64,000 nt of DNA, from the NCBI GenBank assembly GCA_037045225.1, contig JBAOHZ010000009.1:3892001-3956000 (forward strand), in the 5' to 3' direction. Source of the DNA: Nitrospira sp. (lineage in GTDB: Bacteria > Nitrospirota > Nitrospiria > Nitrospirales > Nitrospiraceae). The translations under genes were made by a program, and so were the position numbers. Positions 40,004 through 48,568 of the stretch are shown here, piece by piece (the stretch's first letter is position 1; the number at the start of each line of letters is the position of its first letter). The notes under the pieces are model-generated. The model worked only from the letters and a program-made list of their open reading frames with translations, did not search any database and was not told the DNA's origin.

Positions 40004-40513
40004 ATGGCGACACAGGAATTGACAGGAAAAGATTCGAATCAACAAATCGGGCTCACGACGGACGGTAGTCAATTCCTGACCTTCCAGCTGGGGGAAGAAC
40101 TGTACGGAGTCGACATCCTCCGAGTTCAGGAGATTAAAGGGTATACCGCCGTCACGCGCATTCCCAATACGCCGGCTCACATCAAGGGCGTGCTGAATTT
40201 GCGCGGCACCATCGTTCCGATCGTGGAGCTCAGGACGAAGTTCGGCATGCCGACAATCGAATACACCATGTTCACGGTCATCGTGGTTGTGGTCGTGAAA
40301 GAAAAAATCATGGGACTCGTGGTGGATGCAGTGTCAGACGTCTTGGATATCGACAAGAAGGACATCCAACCCGCTCCGCAGTTCGGAGCGCAGGTGGACG
40401 TGAGCTTCTTAAACGGCATCGGCAAGGCCGGCGACAAGTTGGTGGCATTGTTAGATATGGATCGTCTGTTGACCGATGGCGATATGCAAGAAGCGACGAA
40501 AGCTGCAGCCTAA
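40004..40513 (+). CDS. cheW: Chemotaxis coupling protein CheW (set 2)
   Basis: The 169-residue protein has the CheW signatures FLTFQLGEELYGVDILRVQE, GVLNLRGTIVPIVELR, GLVVDAVSDVLDI and a terminal DKLVALLDMDRLL. It links CheA at 37820 to its receptors. GAGGAGGCTACG precedes ATG 40004. Confidence 0.94.
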   Translation: MATQELTGKDSNQQIGLTTDGSQFLTFQLGEELYGVDILRVQEIKGYTAVTRIPNTPAHIKGVLNLRGTIVPIVELRTKFGMPTIEYTMFTVIVVVVVKEKIMGLVVDAVSDVLDIDKKDIQPAPQFGAQVDVSFLNGIGKAGDKLVALLDMDRLLTDGDMQEATKAAA

Positions 40514-40539
40514 TTACTCGAACCAAGGGAGACCAGGAC

Positions 40540-42987
40540 ATGGCATTGAATGTTGAATTATTAGAGTCCAGTTTTCAGCTTGTTGCCCCCAAGGGAGAAG
40601 AGTTGGTGTCCCGCTTTTATGAGCGGCTATTCAAAAAGTACCCGGCAGTGAAGCCCCTGTTTAAGAAGACCTCGATCAAGGAACAAAAAAAGAAGCTCTT
40701 GGCGTCCTTAGTCTTAGTGATTCAGAACATCCGCCGCCCCGAGAAACTCACCCCTGTCCTGCAGGACATGGGAGCCAGGCATGTGGGGTACGGTGTGCAG
40801 CCGGCCCATTACGATGCAGTCGGAGAAAATCTTCTGGCCGTTCTCGGTGAAGTGGCCGGATCGGCATGGACACCCCAGGTGAAGCAAGCCTGGACCGAGG
40901 CCTACGGAGCGATCAAGACCCTCATGCTTGCTGGAGCAGAGCGTGCACAATCCACACAAGGAGAGAAGACGATGAGTAAGGCAAAAGAAAAGAAGGGCGC
41001 CTCTGCTGGAACGGACATGCTGGGATTCTACCTGGGGGCCCTCGATCAATCGCAGAACAACATTCTGCTGTGCGATCGCAATCTGGTGATCACGTATGCC
41101 AACTCGACGGCGCAAAAGACGCTCACCACTCTCGAGTCAGAAATCAAGAAAGTGCTGCCGAAGTTCAGTGCGTCCGCAATCATCGGCACCTGCATTGATG
41201 ACTTTCACGTGGACCCGAGCAAACAGCGTCGGATTTTGTCGAACCCTGCCAACATGCCGCATCGCGCGGATATTCACATCGGGCCGTTAACCCTCAGCCT
41301 CTTAGTCACGGCCATTATGAGCCCCACGGGCGAGTACTTGGGGAATGCGTTGGAGTGGGCCGATGTCACCGAGAAGCGCAGACTCGAAACCGAAATGTCC
41401 CGGCTCAAAGCATCTCTCGACAATGCACGATCAAACGTGCTCGTGTGCGATCGCACCTACACCATCGTGTATGCCAATAACCAGTCTGTCACCACATTGC
41501 GCCGGTTAGAATCCGATATTCAAAAAGTCATGCCCGGGTTCTCCGTCGCCAAAGTCATCGGGTCGAACGTCGACCAGTACCACAAGAATCCAGCGCACCA
41601 ACGCCGTTTGCTCGACAACCCGCAGAACTTGCCGTACCGAACAGAAATCAAGATCGGGCCATTGACGCTCGACCTTGCGGTCGCGGCCATCATGGGTGAA
41701 AAGGGCGAGTACCTCGGGAACGTGGTCGAGTGGGCCGATGTCAGCGCCCAGAAGAAGGCGCAGATCGAAATCGACAAGCTCATCGGTGCGGCAGCGGCCG
41801 GACAGCTTTCAGAACGCATTAATGCGGCGGATTTTGACGGCTTCTTTAAGACGCTCTCCGAAGGCGTGAATAAGATGCTCGATGCCGTCGTGACGCCCTT
41901 GCATGAGGCTCAGATGGTGCTCACAGCGATGGCGGCCAACGATCTCACCAAGACCATGACGGGGACCTATCAGGGTGAGTTCGAGCAAATGAAGGCCAGC
42001 CTGAACGGTGCGATGAATACGTTGAGTACCGCGATCTCGACCGTGCGCGGCGGCGCGGAAAGTGTCACCGCCGGCGCGGAGGAGATCACCAAGGGCAACG
42101 AGGATCTTTCTCAGCGCACGTCTGAGCAAGCCAGTGCGTTGGAGCAGACGTCGGCTTCTATGGAAGAGATGACCTCGACCGTAAAGCAAAATGCCGACAA
42201 TGCGAAACAGGCTAACCAGCTGGCGATTGCCGCACGCGACATCGCCGACAAGGGCGGGTCCGTCACGGTCCGTGCCGTCGAAGCCATGGGAGAGATCAAC
42301 AAGAGCAGCAAAAAGATTGCGGACATTATCACGGTCATCGACGAGATCGCTTTCCAGACCAACCTGCTGGCCTTGAATGCCGCCGTCGAGGCGGCCAGGG
42401 CAGGGGAACATGGTCGCGGGTTTGCGGTCGTGGCCGCCGAAGTCCGTAACCTGGCACAGCGGTCGGCGACGGCTGCCAAGGAAATTAAAGGATTGATCAA
42501 CGAGTCCATCCAACGCGTGAACGACGGCAGCGAACTGGTCAATCAATCCGGCAAGACGCTGGAAGAGATTGTCAGCTCAGTCAAGCGCGTCACGGACATC
42601 ATTGCTGAAATCACCGCGGCGTCCCAGGAGCAGGCCCAGGGGATCGACCAGGTCAACAAGGCCATCATGCAGATGGACGAGACGACGCAGCAGAACGCGG
42701 CGTTGGTTGAAGAAACGACGTCGGCCAGCCAGTCGATGAAAGACCAGGCGCAGGAACTCATGCGTCAGGTTGAAGTGTTCAAGGTTGACGAGGAAGGAGC
42801 CCAGCAGGCATCGCCGACGCGACCTGCGACCGGGAAGCCAACGGTCAAGGCTGGTGGCGCCCCCAAACCGGCCCTTAAAAAGCCGGTATTCTCGTCCAAA
42901 GCGGGGGAGGCCAAAGCCCCGGTCGGTGTGGCGGCCGGGAATGGTCACGATCGCCGTAAGAAAGATGACGATTTCGAGGAATTCTAG
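40540..42987 (+). CDS. Soluble globin-PAS-PAS chemoreceptor
   Basis: The 815-residue protein starts with a flavohemoglobin-type globin domain (about 1-135): Tyr27 (B10), Gln49 (E7) and proximal His81 in ARHVGYGVQPAHY. Two similar PAS domains follow (about 155-275 and 285-405, sharing LCDRNLVITYAN / VCDRTYTIVYAN), then HAMP-like helices (about 410-500) and a chemoreceptor signalling domain with IDEIAFQTNLLALNAAVEAA. There is no membrane segment, so it is cytoplasmic. The C-terminus DFEEF fits the aromatic-x-x-aromatic CheR/CheB tether. I infer an oxygen, NO or redox sensor. A second internal start is possible at 40972. Confidence 0.92.
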   Translation: MALNVELLESSFQLVAPKGEELVSRFYERLFKKYPAVKPLFKKTSIKEQKKKLLASLVLVIQNIRRPEKLTPVLQDMGARHVGYGVQPAHYDAVGENLLAVLGEVAGSAWTPQVKQAWTEAYGAIKTLMLAGAERAQSTQGEKTMSKAKEKKGASAGTDMLGFYLGALDQSQNNILLCDRNLVITYANSTAQKTLTTLESEIKKVLPKFSASAIIGTCIDDFHVDPSKQRRILSNPANMPHRADIHIGPLTLSLLVTAIMSPTGEYLGNALEWADVTEKRRLETEMSRLKASLDNARSNVLVCDRTYTIVYANNQSVTTLRRLESDIQKVMPGFSVAKVIGSNVDQYHKNPAHQRRLLDNPQNLPYRTEIKIGPLTLDLAVAAIMGEKGEYLGNVVEWADVSAQKKAQIEIDKLIGAAAAGQLSERINAADFDGFFKTLSEGVNKMLDAVVTPLHEAQMVLTAMAANDLTKTMTGTYQGEFEQMKASLNGAMNTLSTAISTVRGGAESVTAGAEEITKGNEDLSQRTSEQASALEQTSASMEEMTSTVKQNADNAKQANQLAIAARDIADKGGSVTVRAVEAMGEINKSSKKIADIITVIDEIAFQTNLLALNAAVEAARAGEHGRGFAVVAAEVRNLAQRSATAAKEIKGLINESIQRVNDGSELVNQSGKTLEEIVSSVKRVTDIIAEITAASQEQAQGIDQVNKAIMQMDETTQQNAALVEETTSASQSMKDQAQELMRQVEVFKVDEEGAQQASPTRPATGKPTVKAGGAPKPALKKPVFSSKAGEAKAPVGVAAGNGHDRRKKDDDFEEF
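40958..40974 (+). promoter_or_regulatory. Internal ribosome binding site and start codon
   Basis: AAGGAG (40958-40963) lies 8 bases before an in-frame ATG (40972) at codon 145 of the globin-PAS chemoreceptor, exactly at the globin/PAS junction. It could yield a 671-residue globin-free receptor. The arrangement also looks like the scar of a globin gene fused to an older receptor gene. Confidence 0.5.
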
Positions 42988-42994
42988 GTCCGGG

Positions 42995-43031
42995 GCTGCG
43001 GGGATGGGCAGTAGTTGTCCATTCCCGCAGC
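42995..43031 (+). terminator. Terminator-like hairpin after the globin chemoreceptor
   Basis: GCTGCGGGGATGG (42995-43007) pairs with CCATTCCCGCAGC (43019-43031) with one G-U pair, over 13 or more base pairs. It starts eight bases after the receptor stop and precedes the DUF420 gene. There is no T-tract, so partial termination or mRNA stabilisation is likely. Confidence 0.6.
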
Positions 43032-43134
43032 AGCCTCAGAACCTGTTCCATGCGGAATTGCGTGTGACAATACGCTCAAGGCCCAGCGCCTGAGCCGGTT
43101 TCGATTGAATCCACCTCTAGCCCAGGGACGGATC

Positions 43135-43596
43135 ATGGATCTTAAAACGACGCTTTGGTATCTCGTCCTCTCCAGTTTGACGGTCGCGTATCTCGTCGTC
43201 TTGGCGGGGGTTCGAGCAGCCAAATCCCATGATGTGAATCATCACTCCCATCGCATGATCGTGGGGTGCACGATCATCGGTATCTGGCTGGTGGCCTACG
43301 TCCTGAAACAAGCAATCTTCGGCCGTGAATCGTTCAAAGGCCCTGATAGCGCCTATTGGACGGTCTATGTCCCAATCTTTGTGACACACATGTTGTTCGC
43401 GATCACGACCATAGGACTAGGCGCCTACAATCTGTATATGGGCCTGCATCGCCTTCGATATGGAAGTGTCGGAGCCATGGTCGCCGGCATGACCACCCAT
43501 CGCCGCATGGGGAATGCGCTCGTCTGGACGTTCAGCGGCACCATGATCACGGCCTATCTGGTCTATTTAATGCTGTTTGTCTGGTACCGGAGCTAA
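43135..43596 (+). CDS. DUF420-type membrane protein
   Basis: The 153-residue protein has four predicted membrane segments and conserved histidines (HDVNHHSHRM, FVTHMLF, TTHRRMGN), matching the DUF420 family. CtaM, a DUF420 member, is needed for cytochrome oxidase maturation, so a heme or redox link is conceivable and would suit a globin receptor next door. ATG 43135 follows CAGGGA; the frame extends upstream without a good start. It lies between receptor and cheR, an unusual place for the family. Confidence 0.75.
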   Translation: MDLKTTLWYLVLSSLTVAYLVVLAGVRAAKSHDVNHHSHRMIVGCTIIGIWLVAYVLKQAIFGRESFKGPDSAYWTVYVPIFVTHMLFAITTIGLGAYNLYMGLHRLRYGSVGAMVAGMTTHRRMGNALVWTFSGTMITAYLVYLMLFVWYRS

Positions 43597-43600
43597 CACG

Positions 43601-44419
43601 ATGGACTACGCCATTACGACACAGGAATATGAGCAAATCCGTACCTTGTTGTATGACGAAAGCGGCATTTCATTGGGGGACAGCAAGCAATCCCTGGTGG
43701 TATCCCGCCTCACGAAGCGCTTGCGCGACCTCCAACTGGAGAGCTTCGATTCCTACTATCAGTACGTGACTCAGGACGACAGCGGCGAAGAATTCACCCG
43801 AATGCTGGACCTGCTCTCCACGAACAAAACGGATTTTTTCCGCGAACCCAAGCATTTCGACTTTCTTCGCGAGCGCATTCTTCCCACACTGCAACAGGAA
43901 AAACACATCCGCATCTGGTCTTCCGCCTGTTCCACCGGCGAGGAGCCCTATACCATCGCCATGACGCTGCACGACGCCGTCAAGAACCCGGCCTTGTGGA
44001 ACTTTGAAATTCTGGCCTCAGACATCTCCACCCGTGTATTGGCCCATGCCGCCAAGGGCCTGTATGCGGAGGAACGCCTCCGCGATGTGCCGGCGGAAGT
44101 CGTAAAACGGCATTTCCTTCACGGACGCGGCGACAGCGCAGGGCTCGTGAAAGTCAAACCGCATCTCTCGGAGATCATCAAGTTTCGGCGGATGAATTTG
44201 ATGGATGATCGCTTTCCCATTAAAGCGCCTTTGGATCTGATCTTCTGCCGGAATGTGATGATCTATTTCGATCGCCCGACGCAGGAACGTCTGGTCAACA
44301 AGTTTTATCATCATCTGAAACCAGGCGGACATCTCTTCATCGGCCACTCAGAAAGCCTCCAATGGGTCTCCCACCCATTCAAGACCCTTGCGCCGACCAT
44401 CTACTGGAAGGAAGGCTAA
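43601..44419 (+). CDS. cheR: Chemotaxis receptor methyltransferase CheR (set 2)
   Basis: The 272-residue protein has the CheR N-terminal helical domain and SAM-binding catalytic domain: NKTDFFREPKHFDFLRE, IWSSACSTGEEPYTIAM, LASDISTRVLAHAAKG and IFCRNVMIYFDRP. It methylates receptors of set 2, perhaps recruited by the DFEEF tail of the globin receptor. ATG 43601 begins 4 bases after the DUF420 stop. Confidence 0.94.
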   Translation: MDYAITTQEYEQIRTLLYDESGISLGDSKQSLVVSRLTKRLRDLQLESFDSYYQYVTQDDSGEEFTRMLDLLSTNKTDFFREPKHFDFLRERILPTLQQEKHIRIWSSACSTGEEPYTIAMTLHDAVKNPALWNFEILASDISTRVLAHAAKGLYAEERLRDVPAEVVKRHFLHGRGDSAGLVKVKPHLSEIIKFRRMNLMDDRFPIKAPLDLIFCRNVMIYFDRPTQERLVNKFYHHLKPGGHLFIGHSESLQWVSHPFKTLAPTIYWKEG

Positions 44420-44424
44420 TCGGA

Positions 44425-45042
44425 ATGGCCGCAGTCAATCTTGACACGTTCTCCCATATCCGGCGGATGCACGATAATCGTTTCCTGACCGAGATTGCCT
44501 GCATTCTGCCGGGCGAGTTTTTTGTCAGCCGGGAACCCATGGTGGTCTATACCGTGCTCGGCTCCTGCATTTCGGCCTGCATTCGTGATCCGGTTGCAAA
44601 AGTCGGCGGCATGAATCATTTCATGCTCCCGGCGCCGAAAGAGCATCAGTCTGGCGATGCCTGGGGAGGGGAGTCTACACGGTATGGCTCCTTTGCCATG
44701 GAACAACTGATCAATGAAATCTTGAAACGCGGCGGGATGAAGCATCGCTTGGAAGTCAAATTGTTCGGTGCCGGGAAGATCTACGAAGGCAATATTGATG
44801 TCGGAGCCAGAAATACGGAATGGGTCCTACATTTCCTCAAAAACGAAGGGTACACAATTGCAAAAAGTGATCTAGGCGATGTGTTCCCACGGAAAGTGTA
44901 TTACTTTACGGATTCAGGGCGAGTTCTGATGAAGAAGATCGAACGAGTGAAAAATCGGACGATCTTCGAACGGGAAACCGAATACCAACACCGGATCGAA
45001 GTCGAACCGACGGCAACCAAGGACAACATCACGTTGTTCTGA
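44425..45042 (+). CDS. cheD: Chemoreceptor glutamine deamidase CheD
   Basis: The 205-residue protein has the CheD active site: VYTVLGSCISACIRDP with Cys48, and VGGMNHFMLP with His65. It deamidates receptor glutamines to methylatable glutamates. GGAAGG precedes ATG 44425, five bases after cheR. The frame extends upstream to 44362 but that part overlaps cheR. Confidence 0.93.
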   Translation: MAAVNLDTFSHIRRMHDNRFLTEIACILPGEFFVSREPMVVYTVLGSCISACIRDPVAKVGGMNHFMLPAPKEHQSGDAWGGESTRYGSFAMEQLINEILKRGGMKHRLEVKLFGAGKIYEGNIDVGARNTEWVLHFLKNEGYTIAKSDLGDVFPRKVYYFTDSGRVLMKKIERVKNRTIFERETEYQHRIEVEPTATKDNITLF

Positions 45043-45120
45043 GCACAGTGTCTCATTCGCCGATCGAAGTTCTCGACTCCGGACGCGGGTGCATCACGTT
45101 GATCAGATACGAGGGAGACT

Positions 45121-46170
45121 ATGAAAAAAATACGGGTCCTGATCATCGACGATTCAGCCCTCATGCGACAAGTGTTGGCCGAATTGCTTTCAAAGGATCC
45201 AACGATCGAGGTGATCGGCAGTGCTCCGGATCCCTATGTGGCGCGAGAGAAAATCAAGACGCTCAATCCCGATGTCCTGACGCTGGATGTGGAAATGCCA
45301 AAAATGGATGGGCTCACCTTTCTCGAGAAACTCATGCGTGGACGACCGATGCCGGTCATCATGGTGAGTTCCCTCACGGAGGCCGGATGCCAAACCACCA
45401 TTCGAGCATTGGAATTGGGGGCCGTCGACTTTATCACCAAACCAAAAATTGATTTACGGGAAGGAATGGACGCCATCGCAGACGATCTGCTGGCTAAGGT
45501 GAAGGGCGCCGCCACCGCTTCCGTCCGGCGCGCTCCGACAGCCTCTCCCCAAGGCAGCTCGCGGCCGGCCGCGCTGAACTCGGCGATGATCAAGACCACA
45601 GATATGATCATCGCCATTGGGGCTTCAACCGGAGGTACAGAGGCGGTGAAGGAGGTGTTGCAGGTGCTGCCACCCAACACCCCTCCGATTCTGATCACGC
45701 AACACATGCCGGAGCGTTTCACCAAAACGTGGGCCGATCGCATGAACCAACTCTGCCGCATCTCGGTGAAGGAAGCCGAGGACGGAGACAGTGTGCTGCC
45801 CGGACACGCGCTCATTGCTCCCGGCAATTACCATATGACGCTGGTCCGCAGCGGCGCACGGTATTCAGTTCGCATCAACCAAGACGATCCGGTGAATCGC
45901 CATCGTCCATCAGTCGACGTCATGTTCGACTCCGTCGCGCAGTTCGCCGGCGGAAATGCCGTCGGCGTGATCCTGACCGGGATGGGCGGTGACGGATCCA
46001 GGGGCCTCCTTCGGATGAAGGAAGCCGGCGCCCACACCATCGCACAGGATGAGGCCTCTTGCGTTGTCTTCGGTATGCCGAAAGAGGCCATCAAGCTCGG
46101 TGCCGCCGAACGGATTCTTCCGCTGCAAGACGTCGCGTCGGGTATTCTCACGCATGTATCCCGCACCTAA
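45121..46170 (+). CDS. cheB: Chemotaxis methylesterase/response regulator CheB (set 2)
   Basis: The 349-residue protein has a receiver domain (VLIIDDSALMRQVLAELL; LTLDVEMPKMDGLTF) and a methylesterase domain with IAIGASTGGTEAV (Ser), LITQHMPERFTKTW (His) and VILTGMGGDGSRGL (Asp). It is only moderately similar to the set 1 CheB. GAGGGAG precedes ATG 45121. Confidence 0.94.
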   Translation: MKKIRVLIIDDSALMRQVLAELLSKDPTIEVIGSAPDPYVAREKIKTLNPDVLTLDVEMPKMDGLTFLEKLMRGRPMPVIMVSSLTEAGCQTTIRALELGAVDFITKPKIDLREGMDAIADDLLAKVKGAATASVRRAPTASPQGSSRPAALNSAMIKTTDMIIAIGASTGGTEAVKEVLQVLPPNTPPILITQHMPERFTKTWADRMNQLCRISVKEAEDGDSVLPGHALIAPGNYHMTLVRSGARYSVRINQDDPVNRHRPSVDVMFDSVAQFAGGNAVGVILTGMGGDGSRGLLRMKEAGAHTIAQDEASCVVFGMPKEAIKLGAAERILPLQDVASGILTHVSRT

Positions 46171-46201
46171 CCATTTCACATTCACGCAAAAGGAGTTCAG
46201 C

Positions 46202-46540
46202 ATGAAAATTACCCAGGAAGTGCGCAACACACAAGTGACATTAAAACTCGAAGGAAACTTTACCTATACTCAGCGCAAGCCGTTTCAGGAGGCGTTGAAG
46301 GCCGTCGGCACCAATCAAGTGGATGAAATCGTTATCGACCTGTCGCAGGTAGCCTTCCTCGACAGCGCGGCGCTGGGATTGTTGATGATCAGTCATCGGC
46401 AACTCCAAGCCGAGAAGCGGACGCTCTCGTTGGCCTATCCTCAACCGACCGTTCGCCAAATTATTGAACTGGCGAATCTGCACAAAACGATTCCGGTGAT
46501 TGAGGCGCAGGTGTCGTCCATGGTTAAGAAGAGCGCATAA
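46202..46540 (+). CDS. STAS-domain anti-sigma-factor antagonist
   Basis: The 112-residue STAS protein contains VIDLSQVAFLDSAALGLLMI; the Ser in DSAALG matches the serine phosphorylated by RsbW/SpoIIAB-type kinases. It would release a sigma factor or other target when dephosphorylated. AAAAGGAG precedes ATG 46202. Adjacent STAS, PP2C phosphatase and anti-sigma kinase genes make it part of a partner-switching module. Confidence 0.88.
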   Translation: MKITQEVRNTQVTLKLEGNFTYTQRKPFQEALKAVGTNQVDEIVIDLSQVAFLDSAALGLLMISHRQLQAEKRTLSLAYPQPTVRQIIELANLHKTIPVIEAQVSSMVKKSA

Positions 46541-46572
46541 ATTCCGTCCCCAGGCCCAGGAAGGAGCGCTGC

Positions 46573-46923
46573 ATGCAGATTACGGAACGCCGTATCGGAG
46601 AGTCTGTCATTCTCGATTTGATGGGGGAATTAACCTACGCGAATCGTACGATCTTCAAGGCTGCGGTGGAGCAATGCAAACGAGGCGGGTGTCGACACCT
46701 GATCTTGAACATGCGTGGCGTCCGATTTCTCGATAGTTCCGCGCTCGGCACCTTAGCGTTGCTGACGCAGAGCCTTTCGGCCACGCAGGGGAAAGTCAGC
46801 CTGCTGAATCCTCAGAGTTATGTCAAAGAGATTGTCACCCTGGCAAATCTTCATACGCTTCTGCCGGTCTATACTTCGGAACAGGATGCCCTTGCGGGGA
46901 GCCGACTTCCGGCGGTCGGATAA
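46573..46923 (+). CDS. STAS-domain anti-sigma-factor antagonist
   Basis: This second STAS protein (116 residues) has LILNMRGVRFLDSSALGTLA with a canonical DSSALG phospho-serine motif. It is similar in length and layout to the preceding STAS protein, so the pair may be an old tandem duplication with separate partners. GAAGGAG precedes ATG 46573. Confidence 0.88.
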   Translation: MQITERRIGESVILDLMGELTYANRTIFKAAVEQCKRGGCRHLILNMRGVRFLDSSALGTLALLTQSLSATQGKVSLLNPQSYVKEIVTLANLHTLLPVYTSEQDALAGSRLPAVG

Positions 46924-46946
46924 GTCCGGTATGAGGAGCAGCAGAC

Positions 46947-48209
46947 GTGGCTGAGCCAGCGCGTATTATTGACCCAACTCCTGCCGCAAAGGCCTCCAAG
47001 TCGGTGCCGGTCATCCTCCTCGTCGACGACGATGAGATTACCCGTATTAGTATGGCTGGGCGGCTGAAGCGGTTGGGCTACCGTGTCATCGAAGCCAGCG
47101 ACGGAGTCGCTGGCTTGGCCGCCATCCGCGCACAGCGTCCCGATCTCGTGATTCTCGATTGGATGATGCCGGGTCTGGATGGCCCCAGCGTCTGCGAGGC
47201 GCTCCGTGCGGATCAGGAGTTACGGTCCAGTCAGGTCGTGCTCATGACTGCACACGACCAACCCGAACAAATTGCGGAAGGGCTCTCCCGCGGCGCCGAT
47301 GATTTTCTCAGCAAAGCGGCAAGTAAGCAGGAAGTCTTGGCACGGGTGCAGGCCAGTCTCAGATCCAGCGCGCTTGTCCGCGAAATCGAACGCACCCGCG
47401 ATGATCTTGATCGTTCCCATCGGCTGCTGTCCGCCAAACAAACCGAACTGGAGAGCGAACTGCAATCGGCTGCGGACTTCGTGCGTGCGCAGCTGCCTCT
47501 CCCCGGCATGCCGGCACCGGGAATCAGCATGCAGTGGGCCTACCAACCGTCTCTCGCTTTGGGCGGCGATTTGTTTCAGGTCAGCGCCTGGGGTTCTGAC
47601 ACATTGGGATTCTATATTCTCGATGCGTCGGGCCACGGTGTGTCCGCAGCGTTGCGCGCGGTCGCGCTGATGAGTTTTTTGCGTGAAGACAATCTCGCGA
47701 AAGCGGTCGGATCTTTTGATCCGGGAGCCATCATCACTGAGGCCAACCGTCGCTTTCCGTTGACCCCGGAGGGGGAATACTTCACCTTGTGGGTAGGGCG
47801 TCTGCACCTCCCGTCGCGCACCTTATCGTATGCCGCAGCAGGGCACTGCGGCGCATTCCTGCATTCCATCGAAGGGACCTCCCAATGGTTATCCTCGGCC
47901 AGTCTTCCTTTAGGTTTCGATCCGACCATCACCTTCGACAGTACGACCGCACAATTGCAGCTCCGGGATCGTCTGTATCTTCTGAGTGACGGGATCTATG
48001 AAGCCCCGTCGCCGACAGGGGAGTTGTGGGGCAGAGACCGTCTGCAAGCGACACTGGAAACCCATCGCACGCACACGTTGGCACACAGCATAGGAGAAGC
48101 TATGGCAACGGCCCGACTGTGGCTAGGGGGCGACATTTTCCCTGATGATGTGGCGCTTCTCGGCGTCGAAGTATTGGACGGCTCGGCTTCGGCAACGGAA
48201 AAGCCGTAA
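46947..48209 (+). CDS. Receiver-PP2C (RsbU/SpoIIE-like) serine phosphatase
   Basis: The 420-residue protein has an N-terminal receiver domain (VILLVDDDEITRISMAGRL; VILDWMMPGLDGPSV) and a short coiled coil (about 150-180). The SpoIIE/PP2C domain that follows has metal-binding acidic residues in LGGDLFQV, LDASGHGVSA and FPDDVALL. Phosphorylation of the receiver would set its phosphatase activity on the STAS proteins. The organisation recalls HsbR of the Pseudomonas HptB pathway. GTG 46947 follows GAGGAG. Confidence 0.9.
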   Translation: MAEPARIIDPTPAAKASKSVPVILLVDDDEITRISMAGRLKRLGYRVIEASDGVAGLAAIRAQRPDLVILDWMMPGLDGPSVCEALRADQELRSSQVVLMTAHDQPEQIAEGLSRGADDFLSKAASKQEVLARVQASLRSSALVREIERTRDDLDRSHRLLSAKQTELESELQSAADFVRAQLPLPGMPAPGISMQWAYQPSLALGGDLFQVSAWGSDTLGFYILDASGHGVSAALRAVALMSFLREDNLAKAVGSFDPGAIITEANRRFPLTPEGEYFTLWVGRLHLPSRTLSYAAAGHCGAFLHSIEGTSQWLSSASLPLGFDPTITFDSTTAQLQLRDRLYLLSDGIYEAPSPTGELWGRDRLQATLETHRTHTLAHSIGEAMATARLWLGGDIFPDDVALLGVEVLDGSASATEKP

Positions 48210-48568
48210 TGGACGCACAACCTGTCATGGACCTGGCCGCTGCCTTGGAACGGTTCGACGGTGATCAGGACCTCTTTCTGACCCTGGCCGAGATGTTCCT
48301 CGAGCGAGCCCCTACCGCACTCATCGGGATCCAGACCGCGCTCGTCGACCAGGATCTGCCGTTGTTGGTGAAGGAAGCCCATAAATTAAAGGGATCGGCC
48401 ATGGAGTTCTGCGCCCGCCCAACCGTGGCCGCAGCAGCACAGCTTGAAGAATCGGCCCGTCAGTCGGCCACACAGGAAATCCCCGCGCTCGCGGACCAAG
48501 TGTCCGTTGAGCTCCAACGGTTAACGGCGGCCTTGAAGGTGATTATCGAAAAAGGATTTCCTTCATGA
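48209..48568 (+). CDS. HPt phosphotransfer protein
   Basis: The 119-residue helical protein has VKEAHKLKGSAMEFCA, the HPt motif with the phospho-accepting His. It starts with TAATG overlap on the PP2C gene, so it is translationally coupled. It could pass phosphate from a hybrid kinase or CheA to the receiver of the adjacent phosphatase, as HptB does for HsbR. Confidence 0.88.
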   Translation: MDAQPVMDLAAALERFDGDQDLFLTLAEMFLERAPTALIGIQTALVDQDLPLLVKEAHKLKGSAMEFCARPTVAAAAQLEESARQSATQEIPALADQVSVELQRLTAALKVIIEKGFPS

